Shown: positions 53,043 through 61,078 of the stretch, piece after piece | Position numbering within the stretch: position 1 is the stretch's first letter | Layout of the letters: the number at the start of each line of letters is the position of its first letter | Source of the DNA: Sphingomonas sp. PAMC 26621 | GTDB taxonomy: Bacteria; Pseudomonadota; Alphaproteobacteria; Sphingomonadales; Sphingomonadaceae | Length of the DNA: 61,251 nucleotides | NCBI RefSeq assembly: GCF_000251145.1 | Contig: NZ_AIDW01000046.1 | Span: 1-61,251 of the forward strand | Direction of reading: 5' to 3' | Position numbers and translations under genes: made by a program | Notes under the pieces: model-generated | What the model was told of the DNA's origin: nothing | Seen by the model: the letters and a program-made list of their open reading frames with translations, nothing else | Database searches by the model: none

Positions 53043-54686
53043 TCATATCTGGCCAGTGATCTTGCCGACGATCCGGTTCACGCCATCGACGATGGACTTC
53101 GCGACCTTGGCCGACACCGCCTCCCCTTCGTGGATTGCGGTGTTGCGCACGCCCATCCATTCACGGATGTGCCGCTGTTCTACCTCGCTGATCAAACCCA
53201 TCTCTAGCGCGTGATCGAGCATCATCCTCATTGGCAGGGGACGGTGACTGCTGATCGACATGGTCGGGCTGATCGCGGAACCGACATATTTTTGAAGGAT
53301 CACCTCGAGCCCGCTCATCGCCGCGATGACGGCCGCGCGGTATTCGCGTGCGACGAGCAGGCGCTGGGCCTCGCTGCCCCTACTTGGCTGAGCGTCCGCG
53401 GCGTATGCAAGCTGACGCACAAGCTCGGCTGCGAAGGTGTCGAGCGCGTCGTCAGAGAGGCCCAGGCGGTAGATGATCGGGTAAGGCTCGCTAAGGTTCG
53501 GCACCTGCGCTTGGTCGTTGGCAACGATGACCACTGGCAGGTGCGCGCGGTCGCGGCCGGCGGACCGGTTGCGCGCGACCGCGATGTCAAACTCGGCTCG
53601 TGTCCAGGCCGATGTCATTTCGACGACCATCGCTGACGACCGGTCGATCAGCGCGTCGATCTTCGCGCTGATATTCTTTCCGGGTGAAATAACGTCGTCG
53701 GCAACAATGGGTACGAACCCGAGCTCTTCCACCCGAGGAAAGACTCGGCTGCGGTAGAGCGATACCAACTCGACTGGGAGCGAGAAGAAGCAGAGCCTCG
53801 TCAGTGCATCGCGCGGCAAGCTCAATTCGCGAAGCGGTTCCTCCTCGGTCACCTTGCTCACCGACATCACGTTGTCGCGAATATGCTCGCGCAGCTCGTT
53901 GAAGGCATCGGCCAGGATGCTGGGATAGCGGCTTTTGGATCCAGGCAGGTTGATAATCTTGACACCGCGTCGCTCGAAACGCGCGACGTCCGAGTTGCTC
54001 GCATCAACCATGATCGCATAGGCCATGCGCCGCGTTTTGCCGAGCCGGTCGGAAACGATTGTCCAGATCTGCCGGAAATCGGGATCGTCTAGGCTGTAAC
54101 CGATAAAGACGGCGGTGTTGGTGATGAGCAGATTAGCGAGGTAGGTTGCGATCAGGGGATAGCGCGAGAGGAAGCCGTCATAATCCTCTTCAGTCACGAC
54201 CAGCCGACTGGGATGACGTAGATCGCCATGGAGCTTGAGCAGCTGGGTGCCGGCATGGGCGCCGTTTATCGAGAGCTGCTCCTCATCGATCACAGGATAT
54301 ACGTAGCGCGGGATTGCGTCATATTGGCGCTCGAGCAGAAAATCGAAGTTCGTCGTGCAGACGATATCGAACGGGATCGAGCAAAAGGCACGGTGCGCGT
54401 CGCCAGGCTCGGCCTGCTTGATCAGAAGCAGCTGTGTCAGCCGCTCAATGAGCTTGGCGCGGCCATATTCATGCTGGTAGGCGGAGATGGAGTCGAGCGC
54501 ACCGGCGCTTGAATAAGAGGCCATCTCGCCGGCGAGCGCGGTACCAAGGTCCGGCCACAAGGGCATTTTGGCGCCGGGGGGGAGCGTGGCGTTCATCGAC
54601 ATACCGGCGCCAAGCACCGGTAGCCAGCGTCCGGCAACCAGATCGTCGAGCAGCGGTTTCGGGAAATGTTGAAGATACTTGGCCAT
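53043..54686 (-). CDS. SIR2 - TIR-like - HEPN fusion protein, candidate antiphage defence effector
   Basis: A 547-residue protein of three parts. Residues about 5-270: SIR2-like NAD-binding domain with GAGMS (27-30 region), TTNFD (N113), KLHGD (H153) and GYSLDDPDF (196-204); N113 and H153 match in kind the catalytic Asn/His of SIR2 defence NADases. Residues about 297-410: an alpha/beta domain in which AMVVEMTSAWTRAEFDIAVA aligns in style with the YELG motif of TIR-like or nucleoside-deoxyribosyltransferase-like domains, E365 being the potential catalytic Glu. Residues about 438-547: helical domain ending with R514-N-x3-H519 (GVRNTAIHEGE), a HEPN-type RNase motif. Start ATG 54686; GTG 54692 is possible. 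No partner gene is evident. Combined NAD depletion and RNA cleavage is an inference. Confidence 0.8.
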   Translation of the reverse strand: MAKYLQHFPKPLLDDLVAGRWLPVLGAGMSMNATLPPGAKMPLWPDLGTALAGEMASYSSAGALDSISAYQHEYGRAKLIERLTQLLLIKQAEPGDAHRAFCSIPFDIVCTTNFDFLLERQYDAIPRYVYPVIDEEQLSINGAHAGTQLLKLHGDLRHPSRLVVTEEDYDGFLSRYPLIATYLANLLITNTAVFIGYSLDDPDFRQIWTIVSDRLGKTRRMAYAIMVDASNSDVARFERRGVKIINLPGSKSRYPSILADAFNELREHIRDNVMSVSKVTEEEPLRELSLPRDALTRLCFFSLPVELVSLYRSRVFPRVEELGFVPIVADDVISPGKNISAKIDALIDRSSAMVVEMTSAWTRAEFDIAVARNRSAGRDRAHLPVVIVANDQAQVPNLSEPYPIIYRLGLSDDALDTFAAELVRQLAYAADAQPSRGSEAQRLLVAREYRAAVIAAMSGLEVILQKYVGSAISPTMSISSHRPLPMRMMLDHALEMGLISEVEQRHIREWMGVRNTAIHEGEAVSAKVAKSIVDGVNRIVGKITGQI

Positions 54687-55234
54687 GTGCACCGCTTTGC
54701 GAGGATCGAACTCGCCTTATGCCCGACTTCGCAACCAACGGCAGCCATCATGATTATGACCGTCACCGATCAGGATGGTCGCTTGGCGAAAGGGCCGCCA
54801 AAGTACAGCGACGGGGGCATTGCGGCCCAGCGAGTTTAGGTGCGGCGAGCAGTAGGTTTAAGCAGACAATCGACCGTCCATACCCTACGACCGAAGGGCG
54901 TGATCTGGCCGCTAGCTGCCGCGATGCATCCTGCTGCAAGACCCACAAGTGGACGTTCAGGCCGCCCTGCTCGCTTCCCAGCTTTGGTCATTCATTCATT
55001 TAGACTGATCCGCTCGCCGTAAGCGACGTATCGAGGATGCGGAACGGCGAAAAGTCGGACATTTCTGACATTCTCGCCGTCGGCGACGGATGACCGCTGT
55101 TGGCAGGAGCGCCGTCCGTGAGCTTCCTCGTACGGCATCTTCTCACAAAGCGAGACTGACCGGAGGTCAGTCTGGCAGTTTCCAGGCCGCGCTTTCGGAA
55201 CGGCCGGGTTAGTCGAGCCCTGATGCGGCAGTGC
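54687..55234. other. About 550 bases without a gene
   Basis: Holds the promoter of the SIR2-family gene and the end of the glutathione transferase gene. Frames on both strands lack natural composition. A separate inverted repeat is at 55154-55172. Confidence 0.4.
55154..55172. repeat. Inverted repeat
   Basis: GACTGACC-GGA-GGTCAGTC, 8-bp perfect arms around three bases. It resembles TetR-type operators but no regulated gene starts here; it is 63 bases downstream of the glutathione transferase stop and lacks a U-tract, so it is not a standard terminator. Confidence 0.4.
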
Positions 55235-55933
55235 TTACAATACGATGCCGGCCATCTGCAAAGCGCCATCCATTCGAGCATCGACCTCACGCTTCGTGTC
55301 CGCCCAACCTGGCACCGTCTCCAGCAGACGCTGCTGCCATGTTACCAGATTTGGAAATTCGCCGAACGGCACCTTCGTTCGCTCCCATTGCGAGAAGGGT
55401 GCCGCGATATCGATGTCAGCCAATGTTAGGCGATCGCCGACGACAAAGCGCCGGTCCGCCAAATGCGTGTCCAGCACGGCGCCCGCCGCCCGGATGCTGG
55501 CGAACGCCAACCGGACAATGCTCGTATCCTCGGGCTTGCCCATGAAACGCTTGCCGATCCGCTCGTTGAACGTGAGCGTCGAATAAATCCGCCACTGCTC
55601 GCCGGACCAGAACATCCATTGAAGCACCTCATACCGCTCGCGCGTAGAGGCGCCGAGCAGATCGCCGCCTGCCTTCTCCGCGAGATATAGGTTGATCGCC
55701 GACGCCTCGTAGAGGACAATATCGCCGTCCACCATCACCGGCGTCAGCCCATGCGGGTTCAGCGCCAGAAAATCGGGCGTATGGCTCTCGCCCCTGAATA
55801 GATCGATGGTTTCGCGCTTGATGGCGATGCCCATGACCGCTGCTGCGGACGTGACGCGGCGCAGGCTCCCGGAACCGGGATCGCCGTAGATTTTGATCGA
55901 AATAAGAAAAGTGATCCTTTGACCGTGGCACAC
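55235..55933 (-). CDS. Glutathione S-transferase family protein
   Basis: A roughly 220-residue GST: N-terminal thioredoxin-fold half (IKIYGDPGSGSLRRV, PHGLTPVMVDGDIVLYEASAINLYL in part, with the glutathione-binding EASAI) and a C-terminal helical half (DRRFVVGDRLTLADIDIAAPF N-capping motif). It conjugates or reduces substrates with glutathione. The start is unclear: the protein should begin just before IKIYGD, but no ATG/GTG/TTG is there; GTG 55933 gives 14 extra residues, or ATT 55903 could be used. It is divergent from a LysR regulator. Confidence 0.85.
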   Translation of the reverse strand: MCHGQRITFLISIKIYGDPGSGSLRRVTSAAAVMGIAIKRETIDLFRGESHTPDFLALNPHGLTPVMVDGDIVLYEASAINLYLAEKAGGDLLGASTRERYEVLQWMFWSGEQWRIYSTLTFNERIGKRFMGKPEDTSIVRLAFASIRAAGAVLDTHLADRRFVVGDRLTLADIDIAAPFSQWERTKVPFGEFPNLVTWQQRLLETVPGWADTKREVDARMDGALQMAGIVL

Positions 55934-56008
55934 GGCAGCAGCATCGCCGTGACCATGAGAACTAGGTCATCCGCAAAGTTCGGTGTATCTCTTCAAATTG
56001 AACAACAT

Positions 56009-56020
56009 ATATCCGGATAT
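56009..56020. promoter_or_regulatory. Palindrome in the GST/LysR divergent region
   Basis: ATATCCGGATAT is a perfect 12-base palindrome ending three bases before the LysR start codon. It may be part of the LysR operator. Confidence 0.35.
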
Positions 56021-56023
56021 CGA

Positions 56024-56920
56024 ATGAGTGATCACTGGCGGGAAATGGCCGTATTCGTCCGCGTCGCGGAGAGCGGAAGTCTTTCGCGCGCGGCGCGCGA
56101 ACTGAAGCTCTCGCAACCGTCGGTATCGCGGATCGTCGGGTCGCTGGAGGCACGGCTCGGCACCACGCTACTGCTGCGTACTACCCGCAGCCTGTCGTTG
56201 ACCGAAGCCGGCTCTCTGTATCTGGAACGCGCGAGACACCTGGTCGCGGAGATGGAAGAGGCCGAGCAGGCAGTCCGGGGGGTGGACTCGCTGCACGGAG
56301 TGATCCGCCTGGCGATGCCGGTGCTCTACGGTACGCGAGCGGTCATTCCGGCGCTGCCGACGTTCCTGGCCCGACATCCGGATCTTCGGGTCGAGATCAT
56401 CATGAGCGACGCACGCCAGAACCTCATCACGGAAGGGGTCGATGTCGCCATTCGCCTGGGCGTCGGGCAGCTCGACGACTCAACCTTCGGCGCACGCAAA
56501 CTCGCGCTGGTCGAGCGACTTGTAGTCGCGGCACCGACTTATCTTTCAGCCCGGGGCGCCCCTGCCACTCCAGCCGATCTCGCTCGGCACGATTGTATCG
56601 TCCAGCATGGCCTGTTTGGCCATGAGAGTTGGCGCTTCACGCGTGATCAGGCGGTCACCTCGGTCGATGTCACCGCGAAGATTTGGATTAACTCAGCGCC
56701 AGGAGTCCTTGCGGCCGCGGTATCGGGACTAGGCATCGCGCTCGCAACCCGGGTCATGGCCGGAGAGGAATTTAGCACGGGCCAGCTTACACAGTTGCTT
56801 GCGCCCTACCGGCTCGATCCGGCCGAAGTTTATGCGGTTTTCCCGGCAGGTCCGAGACCCTCAGCAAAAGTCCGAGCGATCACGGATCATCTGGCAGGGT
56901 CTCTCGACCCTTCGAGATGA
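56024..56920 (+). CDS. LysR-family transcriptional regulator
   Basis: A 298-residue LysR protein: HTH in MAVFVRVAESGSLSRAARELKLSQPSVSRIVGSLE (quoted in part) and a periplasmic-binding-protein-like effector domain (GVIRLAMPVLYGTRAVIPALP). It belongs to the group often divergent from oxidoreductase or GST genes, which it probably regulates here. ATG 56024 is chosen; an upstream extension to 55919 has unnatural composition. Confidence 0.87.
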   Translation: MSDHWREMAVFVRVAESGSLSRAARELKLSQPSVSRIVGSLEARLGTTLLLRTTRSLSLTEAGSLYLERARHLVAEMEEAEQAVRGVDSLHGVIRLAMPVLYGTRAVIPALPTFLARHPDLRVEIIMSDARQNLITEGVDVAIRLGVGQLDDSTFGARKLALVERLVVAAPTYLSARGAPATPADLARHDCIVQHGLFGHESWRFTRDQAVTSVDVTAKIWINSAPGVLAAAVSGLGIALATRVMAGEEFSTGQLTQLLAPYRLDPAEVYAVFPAGPRPSAKVRAITDHLAGSLDPSR

Positions 56921-56999
56921 TCAGCACTGGCAAGCAATTGTCGATCCATTACCCGACATCTCAACTGCCTTTGGCGGCCTCCGACAAGCGGAAATCCAT

Positions 57000-57368
57000 T
57001 CAACTCGCCTGCCAGTGCTCCCTTTCAGCAAAGATTCGCGTGACTTCGGCCATGTTGTCCGAGCCCCAATTGCACAAGGGGACTAGCGCCTCGGCCAAGG
57101 TATGGCCAAGCGGCGTTAGGGTGTAGTCCACGCGCGGCGGCACTTCCTGATAGTCTTTCCGCGTGACGACGCCATCGGCTTCCAGCTCCTTCAACTGCTG
57201 GATCAGCATCTTGTCGCTGACCCCTCGGACGGCCCGCTTGAGCGCCCCGTAGCGGTTCGGTCCATGGATCAGAAAATAGATGATGAGCGGCTTCCACTTT
57301 CCCGCGATCACGCGAAGCGTCGCGTCGAGGCCGCAGGTGAAGCCGGGAACCGGGTCGGACTCTGCCAT
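57000..57368 (-). CDS. HxlR-family transcriptional regulator
   Basis: A 122-residue winged-helix regulator. CGLDATLRVIAGKWKPLIIYFL, GVSDKMLIQQLKELEADGVV and VPPRVDYTLTPLG are the family pattern. C12 in the N-terminal FTCGLDA is the conserved cysteine of redox- or electrophile-sensing members. It is divergent from an SDR gene 90 bases away and probably represses it. Confidence 0.9.
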   Translation of the reverse strand: MAESDPVPGFTCGLDATLRVIAGKWKPLIIYFLIHGPNRYGALKRAVRGVSDKMLIQQLKELEADGVVTRKDYQEVPPRVDYTLTPLGHTLAEALVPLCNWGSDNMAEVTRIFAEREHWQAS

Positions 57369-57384
57369 CGCTTTTTCGCCTACT

Positions 57385-57396
57385 CACCAAAAGGTG
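57385..57396. promoter_or_regulatory. Inverted repeat between HxlR and SDR genes
   Basis: CACC-AAAA-GGTG lies 16 bases upstream of the HxlR start within the divergent promoter. HxlR-type operators sit in such positions; extended symmetry (TACTCACC...GGTGCATA) is imperfect. Confidence 0.4.
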
Positions 57397-57458
57397 CATA
57401 CTTGTCCATAAGTGGGGGGCTCATCACCTCTACGCCAGTGTGAAACTGGAGAAACGAC

Positions 57459-58193
57459 ATGAACAGGCTTGAAGGCAAGACAGCAGTGATCACGGGCGGC
57501 GGGACGGGCATCGGCCTCGCCACGGCGAAGCGCTTCATTAAAGAGGGGGCGTTCGTCTATATCACCGGGCGTCGACAGGAGCCGCTCAACACTGCGGTCG
57601 CCGAACTCGGGCCGAACGCGCGCGCTGTGCAAGGCTCCGTATCCGATCTTGGCGACCTCGAACGGCTGTTCGCGACGGTTAAGGCGGAGCGCGGCTCGCT
57701 CGATGTCCTCGTCGCCAATGCCGGGTTCGGCGAGTTGGTGCCGCTCGGCCAGATCACGCCCGAGCAATACGACCGGGCCTTCGACGTAAACGTGAAAGGC
57801 GTTTTGTTTACCGTCCAGTCGGCGCTGCCGTTGATGGGCAAGGGCGGTTCGATCATTCTCACCGGCTCGACGACGGGTTCGATGGGAACCCCGAGCTTCA
57901 GCATCTACAGCGCGACCAAGGCGGCGGTGCGCAATTTCGCGCGCAGCTGGGCGCAGGATCTGCGCGGGACCGGCATCCGCGTCAACGTGCTCTCGCCCGG
58001 GCCGATGCTGACCGAACTGGCGGAGGAAGTGGTCGGCCGCGAAGCGATGATCGAGATGGGCGCCGGAACACCGATCGGACATGTCGGTGCGCCTTCGGAG
58101 ATCGCCGGCGTGGCGGCGTTCCTGGCCTCGTCGGACAGCAGCTTCATGACGGGCAGCGAAGTATTCGCCGACGGCGGGCTCGCGCAGATCTGA
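57459..58193 (+). CDS. Short-chain dehydrogenase/reductase
   Basis: A 244-residue classical SDR: TGGGTGIG cofactor loop, ANAG (variant of NNAG), STTGSMGTPSFSIYSATK with catalytic Ser-Tyr-Lys, and SPGPMLTEL. NAD(P)-dependent oxidation or reduction of an unknown alcohol or carbonyl. SDRs of this type are commonly under HxlR control as electrophile-detoxifying reductases, which fits the divergent neighbour. Confidence 0.9.
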   Translation: MNRLEGKTAVITGGGTGIGLATAKRFIKEGAFVYITGRRQEPLNTAVAELGPNARAVQGSVSDLGDLERLFATVKAERGSLDVLVANAGFGELVPLGQITPEQYDRAFDVNVKGVLFTVQSALPLMGKGGSIILTGSTTGSMGTPSFSIYSATKAAVRNFARSWAQDLRGTGIRVNVLSPGPMLTELAEEVVGREAMIEMGAGTPIGHVGAPSEIAGVAAFLASSDSSFMTGSEVFADGGLAQI

Positions 58194-58244
58194 TCGCCGA
58201 CTATACCTTACGGCCGGAGCGTAATTTGCGTTTCGGCCGTCAAC

Positions 58245-59405
58245 TCACTCTCCGCGTATGCTTCTGAACGTCATGCGAAGCTCGCCTACGAACAGGCTCG
58301 GCTGCTCGAGCGCCGCGAAGTGCCCGCCGCGCGCCGGTTCGTTGAAGTGCAGCAGCGTCGCGAAGCGGCTTTCTGCCCAGCGACGCGACAGGCGCACCTG
58401 CTCGCCGGGAAACATACTGATTCCGGTCGGCGTTTGCATCCGCATCTGCGGCATCCCGCCCGCCATCATTTCGCGCATCGCTTCCCAGTAGAAGCGCGCC
58501 GAACTCGCACCGGTATTGGGGAGCCAGTACAGCATTATATCGTCCAGCAGCGCGTCCAGGCGGAACACCGCTTCCGGGTCGCCGCTACTATCCGAGACGT
58601 CCTGGAACAGCGCGTAGATCCAGGCCGCCAGGCCCACGGGCGAGTCCGCAAGCGAGAAGCCGATCGACTGCGGCCGGGTGGCCTGCACCTTGAAATAGCC
58701 TGAATATTGCTGGTCATACCGCTGCGCCGAGGCGAGCATCGCTTGTTCGGCCGGTGTCGCATCGCGGACTTCCGCCTCGCTCGGCTGGAACATCACCATG
58801 TTGAGGTGGATCGCGGCCAGTCCCGGCGGCGCTTTGTGGCCGAGCGCAGTCGTCACGCCCGCGCCCCAGTCCCCGCCCTGGGCGACCCAGCGATCGTATC
58901 CAAGCCGTCCCATCAGCGTGATCCACGCGTCGGCGGTGCGGCCGATGTTCCAGCCCGGCTCGGTCGGCTTGTCGGAAAAACCGAAACCCGGGAGCGTCGG
59001 GATGACGAGATGGAAGGCGTCTGCCGCCCTACCCCCATGCGCGACCGGGTCGGTCAACGGGCCGATCACGTCGCGAAACTCCAGCACCGAGCCGGGCCAG
59101 CCATGCGTCATGATCATCGGCATCGCGTCGGGCTCGGGCGAACGGATGTGCAGGAAATGAATCCCGAGCCCGTCGATCTCGGTACGGGACTGGCCAAAGC
59201 CGTTGAGCAGCGTCTCGCAGCGCCGCCAATCATAGTGATCGCGCCAATGGTCGATCAGCGCTCGGATCTTCCCAAGCGGCGGTCCCTGGCTCGTGTCGGC
59301 CACCGTTTCGGGGGCAGGCCAGCGGATGCGCGTCAGGCGCTGCTGCAGGTCGTCGAGCTCGGACTGCGGCACCGCAAGCCGAAAGGGTTCGATGATATCG
59401 GTCAT
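58245..59405 (-). CDS. Epoxide hydrolase (EHN domain, alpha/beta-hydrolase fold)
   Basis: A 386-residue epoxide hydrolase with the N-terminal EHN domain (PFRLAVPQSELDDLQQRL; WRRCETLLNGFGQSRTEIDGLGIHFLH in part). HGWPGS at 101-106 forms the oxyanion hole, D179 in GGDWGAG is the nucleophile, and the His near residue 361 in RGGHFAALEQP completes the triad. It opens epoxides to diols in the cytoplasm. It is followed on the same strand by none, and lies 22 bases after the NmrA-like gene, so both are probably one operon. Confidence 0.9.
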   Translation of the reverse strand: MTDIIEPFRLAVPQSELDDLQQRLTRIRWPAPETVADTSQGPPLGKIRALIDHWRDHYDWRRCETLLNGFGQSRTEIDGLGIHFLHIRSPEPDAMPMIMTHGWPGSVLEFRDVIGPLTDPVAHGGRAADAFHLVIPTLPGFGFSDKPTEPGWNIGRTADAWITLMGRLGYDRWVAQGGDWGAGVTTALGHKAPPGLAAIHLNMVMFQPSEAEVRDATPAEQAMLASAQRYDQQYSGYFKVQATRPQSIGFSLADSPVGLAAWIYALFQDVSDSSGDPEAVFRLDALLDDIMLYWLPNTGASSARFYWEAMREMMAGGMPQMRMQTPTGISMFPGEQVRLSRRWAESRFATLLHFNEPARGGHFAALEQPSLFVGELRMTFRSIRGE

Positions 59406-59427
59406 GATGCTATCCTAATCGCGGGTG

Positions 59428-60345
59428 TCAGATCGTGGTGCCAAGCACCGCATCGGCGCTCGTCCAGTCGGTCTTGCCGTAGCGCGCGTTGTCGAGCGGC
59501 GAGAGCTTGCCGCGGCCGCTCGACATGTCGCGCATATATTGCATCCCCTGCCACGCCGGGAACGGTTCATCGGTCTTGGGCGAGAGCGCGCGGGCGATCT
59601 TGATGACAAGACTGAGGCGCCCGATCCCGCCAGCGCGCAAAAGCTTGTAGCGCGTACCGCTCAGCCGCGTCATCGTCGCGGCAAGATCGCGCGCGCTGAC
59701 CACATCGCCGGCGATCCGCGAGAAGCGGGGTGCGTGCGCGTCGAGCGCCACGTCGGCCGCATAGTCGGCGATGTCGTCCTTGGTAGTGAAGTCGAGCGGC
59801 TGGTCGGCGTTGCCCCAATAGAGGATGCGGTGCAGCTTGTGCAGCACGATCGGCGCCTCGCCCGTCAACAGATCCGCGAACGCGCCGTTGAGGACGGAGG
59901 TGGCCTGGATCGGCGCCGCGTCGATCTTCGCTTGGAAGGCGCGGCGCAAGTCCATGTTGCGATTGTCGCCCGGCCGCGTCTTGGTGAAGTCGAGCGAGAA
60001 GTCGGACGGCATGAAACGCGGCACCTGCGCGGCGACCGCAGCGTCGAGCAAGCGGCCCTGCAGGTCGAGCATAGTCGGCGCGAGCCCGTTGAGCGCGGAG
60101 ACCACGCAGACTGCGCCGGCACAGGCGGATGCCAGCGCCGCCGGACTCTCGAAATTGGCTTCGATCGGCCTTGCCCCGGCAGCCCGCGAGGTCGCGCGTT
60201 TCGCCTCGGATGTGCCGGCTCGCACGAGCGCACGAACCTGCGCGCCGCGCCGCCCAAGTGCCGCGGTAATGCGCCCGCCAAGGTCGCCGGTAGCGCCGGC
60301 CAAAACCACGATGGCGCCCGCGCCGCCTGCATTATGATCGACCAT
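59428..60345 (-). CDS. NmrA-like / isoflavone-reductase-type NAD(P)-binding oxidoreductase
   Basis: A 305-residue atypical SDR: Rossmann start VVLAGATGDLGGRI, SALNGLAPTMLDLQGRLLDAA and RFMPSDFSLDF as in NmrA/phenylcoumaran-reductase-like proteins. ATG 60345 has AGGAGG at good spacing. The catalytic lysine of isoflavone reductases is not clearly identified, so a redox-sensor role is also possible. It is divergent from a TetR gene with a perfect palindrome between. Confidence 0.82.
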   Translation of the reverse strand: MVDHNAGGAGAIVVLAGATGDLGGRITAALGRRGAQVRALVRAGTSEAKRATSRAAGARPIEANFESPAALASACAGAVCVVSALNGLAPTMLDLQGRLLDAAVAAQVPRFMPSDFSLDFTKTRPGDNRNMDLRRAFQAKIDAAPIQATSVLNGAFADLLTGEAPIVLHKLHRILYWGNADQPLDFTTKDDIADYAADVALDAHAPRFSRIAGDVVSARDLAATMTRLSGTRYKLLRAGGIGRLSLVIKIARALSPKTDEPFPAWQGMQYMRDMSSGRGKLSPLDNARYGKTDWTSADAVLGTTI

Positions 60346-60363
60346 GATCCGTTCACCTCCTAA

Positions 60364-60381
60364 CTGAACGGTACCGTTCAG
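60364..60381. promoter_or_regulatory. Perfect 18-bp palindrome, likely TetR operator
   Basis: CTGAACGGTACCGTTCAG reads the same on both strands. It lies 18 bases upstream of the NmrA-like start and 37 bases upstream of the TetR start, the classic place and symmetry for a TetR-family operator controlling both genes. Confidence 0.8.
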
Positions 60382-60418
60382 ATTGAATAAACAGGGCGTT
60401 GGCCTATAGGTTCCGGCG

Positions 60419-61078
60419 ATGCAAGCAAAACCTGTCGAAACACCCCCGCGCCGTGGCCGCGGTGGTCGGCCACCCGCCAAGGATGCGGGCGACGTCGACC
60501 GGCGCATCCTCGACGCGGCGGAAAGCCTGTTCCTGCGCCTGGGGTTCGACGCGACGAGCTGCGAACAGGTCGTTGTCCAGGCCGGCGCGGGGAAGGCCAG
60601 CCTGTACGCGCGCTACGCCAACAAGGAGGCGTTGTTCGCCGCGGTCGTGCGCGACAATGTTGAGCGCTCGTTGGCACCCGCGGCCGATGTTTTGACCGAT
60701 GCTCCAATCGACTCTCGGCTACGCGCGGTCGGCCAAAGCATTCTGACCCACGCTCTGAAGCCCGACGTCGTCGCGTTGATGCGGGTCGTGCTCGCGACAG
60801 CGCACCGTATGCCCGAACTCGCGCGGTTGGCCGACCAGATCGGCCGAGATGAAGCGGTTCACCGCGTCGCGGCGACGATCGCTGGCAAAGCGGCGGATCG
60901 CAAGGAGGCGCTGGACCGCGCGCTCCCGGTCGCGAACAAGTTCATCGATCTCATATTCGTGCCCACCCAGATGCGTGCGCTTCTCGGCGATGATCCCGCC
61001 GAGCTGGCGCGGGCCGGGGCGCGGCGGGTCGATGAAGCTGTGGAGTTATTGGCTAAGGCTGGATGGCTGTCGAATTGA
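60419..61078 (+). CDS. TetR-family transcriptional regulator
   Basis: A 219-residue regulator: HTH in RRILDAAESLFLRLGFDATSCEQVVVQAGAGKASLYARYANKEALF (quoted in part) after an Arg/Pro-rich N-terminal arm, then a helical ligand domain of about 140 residues. It probably represses the divergent NmrA-like/epoxide hydrolase pair and itself through the palindrome at 60364-60381. Confidence 0.88.
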   Translation: MQAKPVETPPRRGRGGRPPAKDAGDVDRRILDAAESLFLRLGFDATSCEQVVVQAGAGKASLYARYANKEALFAAVVRDNVERSLAPAADVLTDAPIDSRLRAVGQSILTHALKPDVVALMRVVLATAHRMPELARLADQIGRDEAVHRVAATIAGKAADRKEALDRALPVANKFIDLIFVPTQMRALLGDDPAELARAGARRVDEAVELLAKAGWLSN

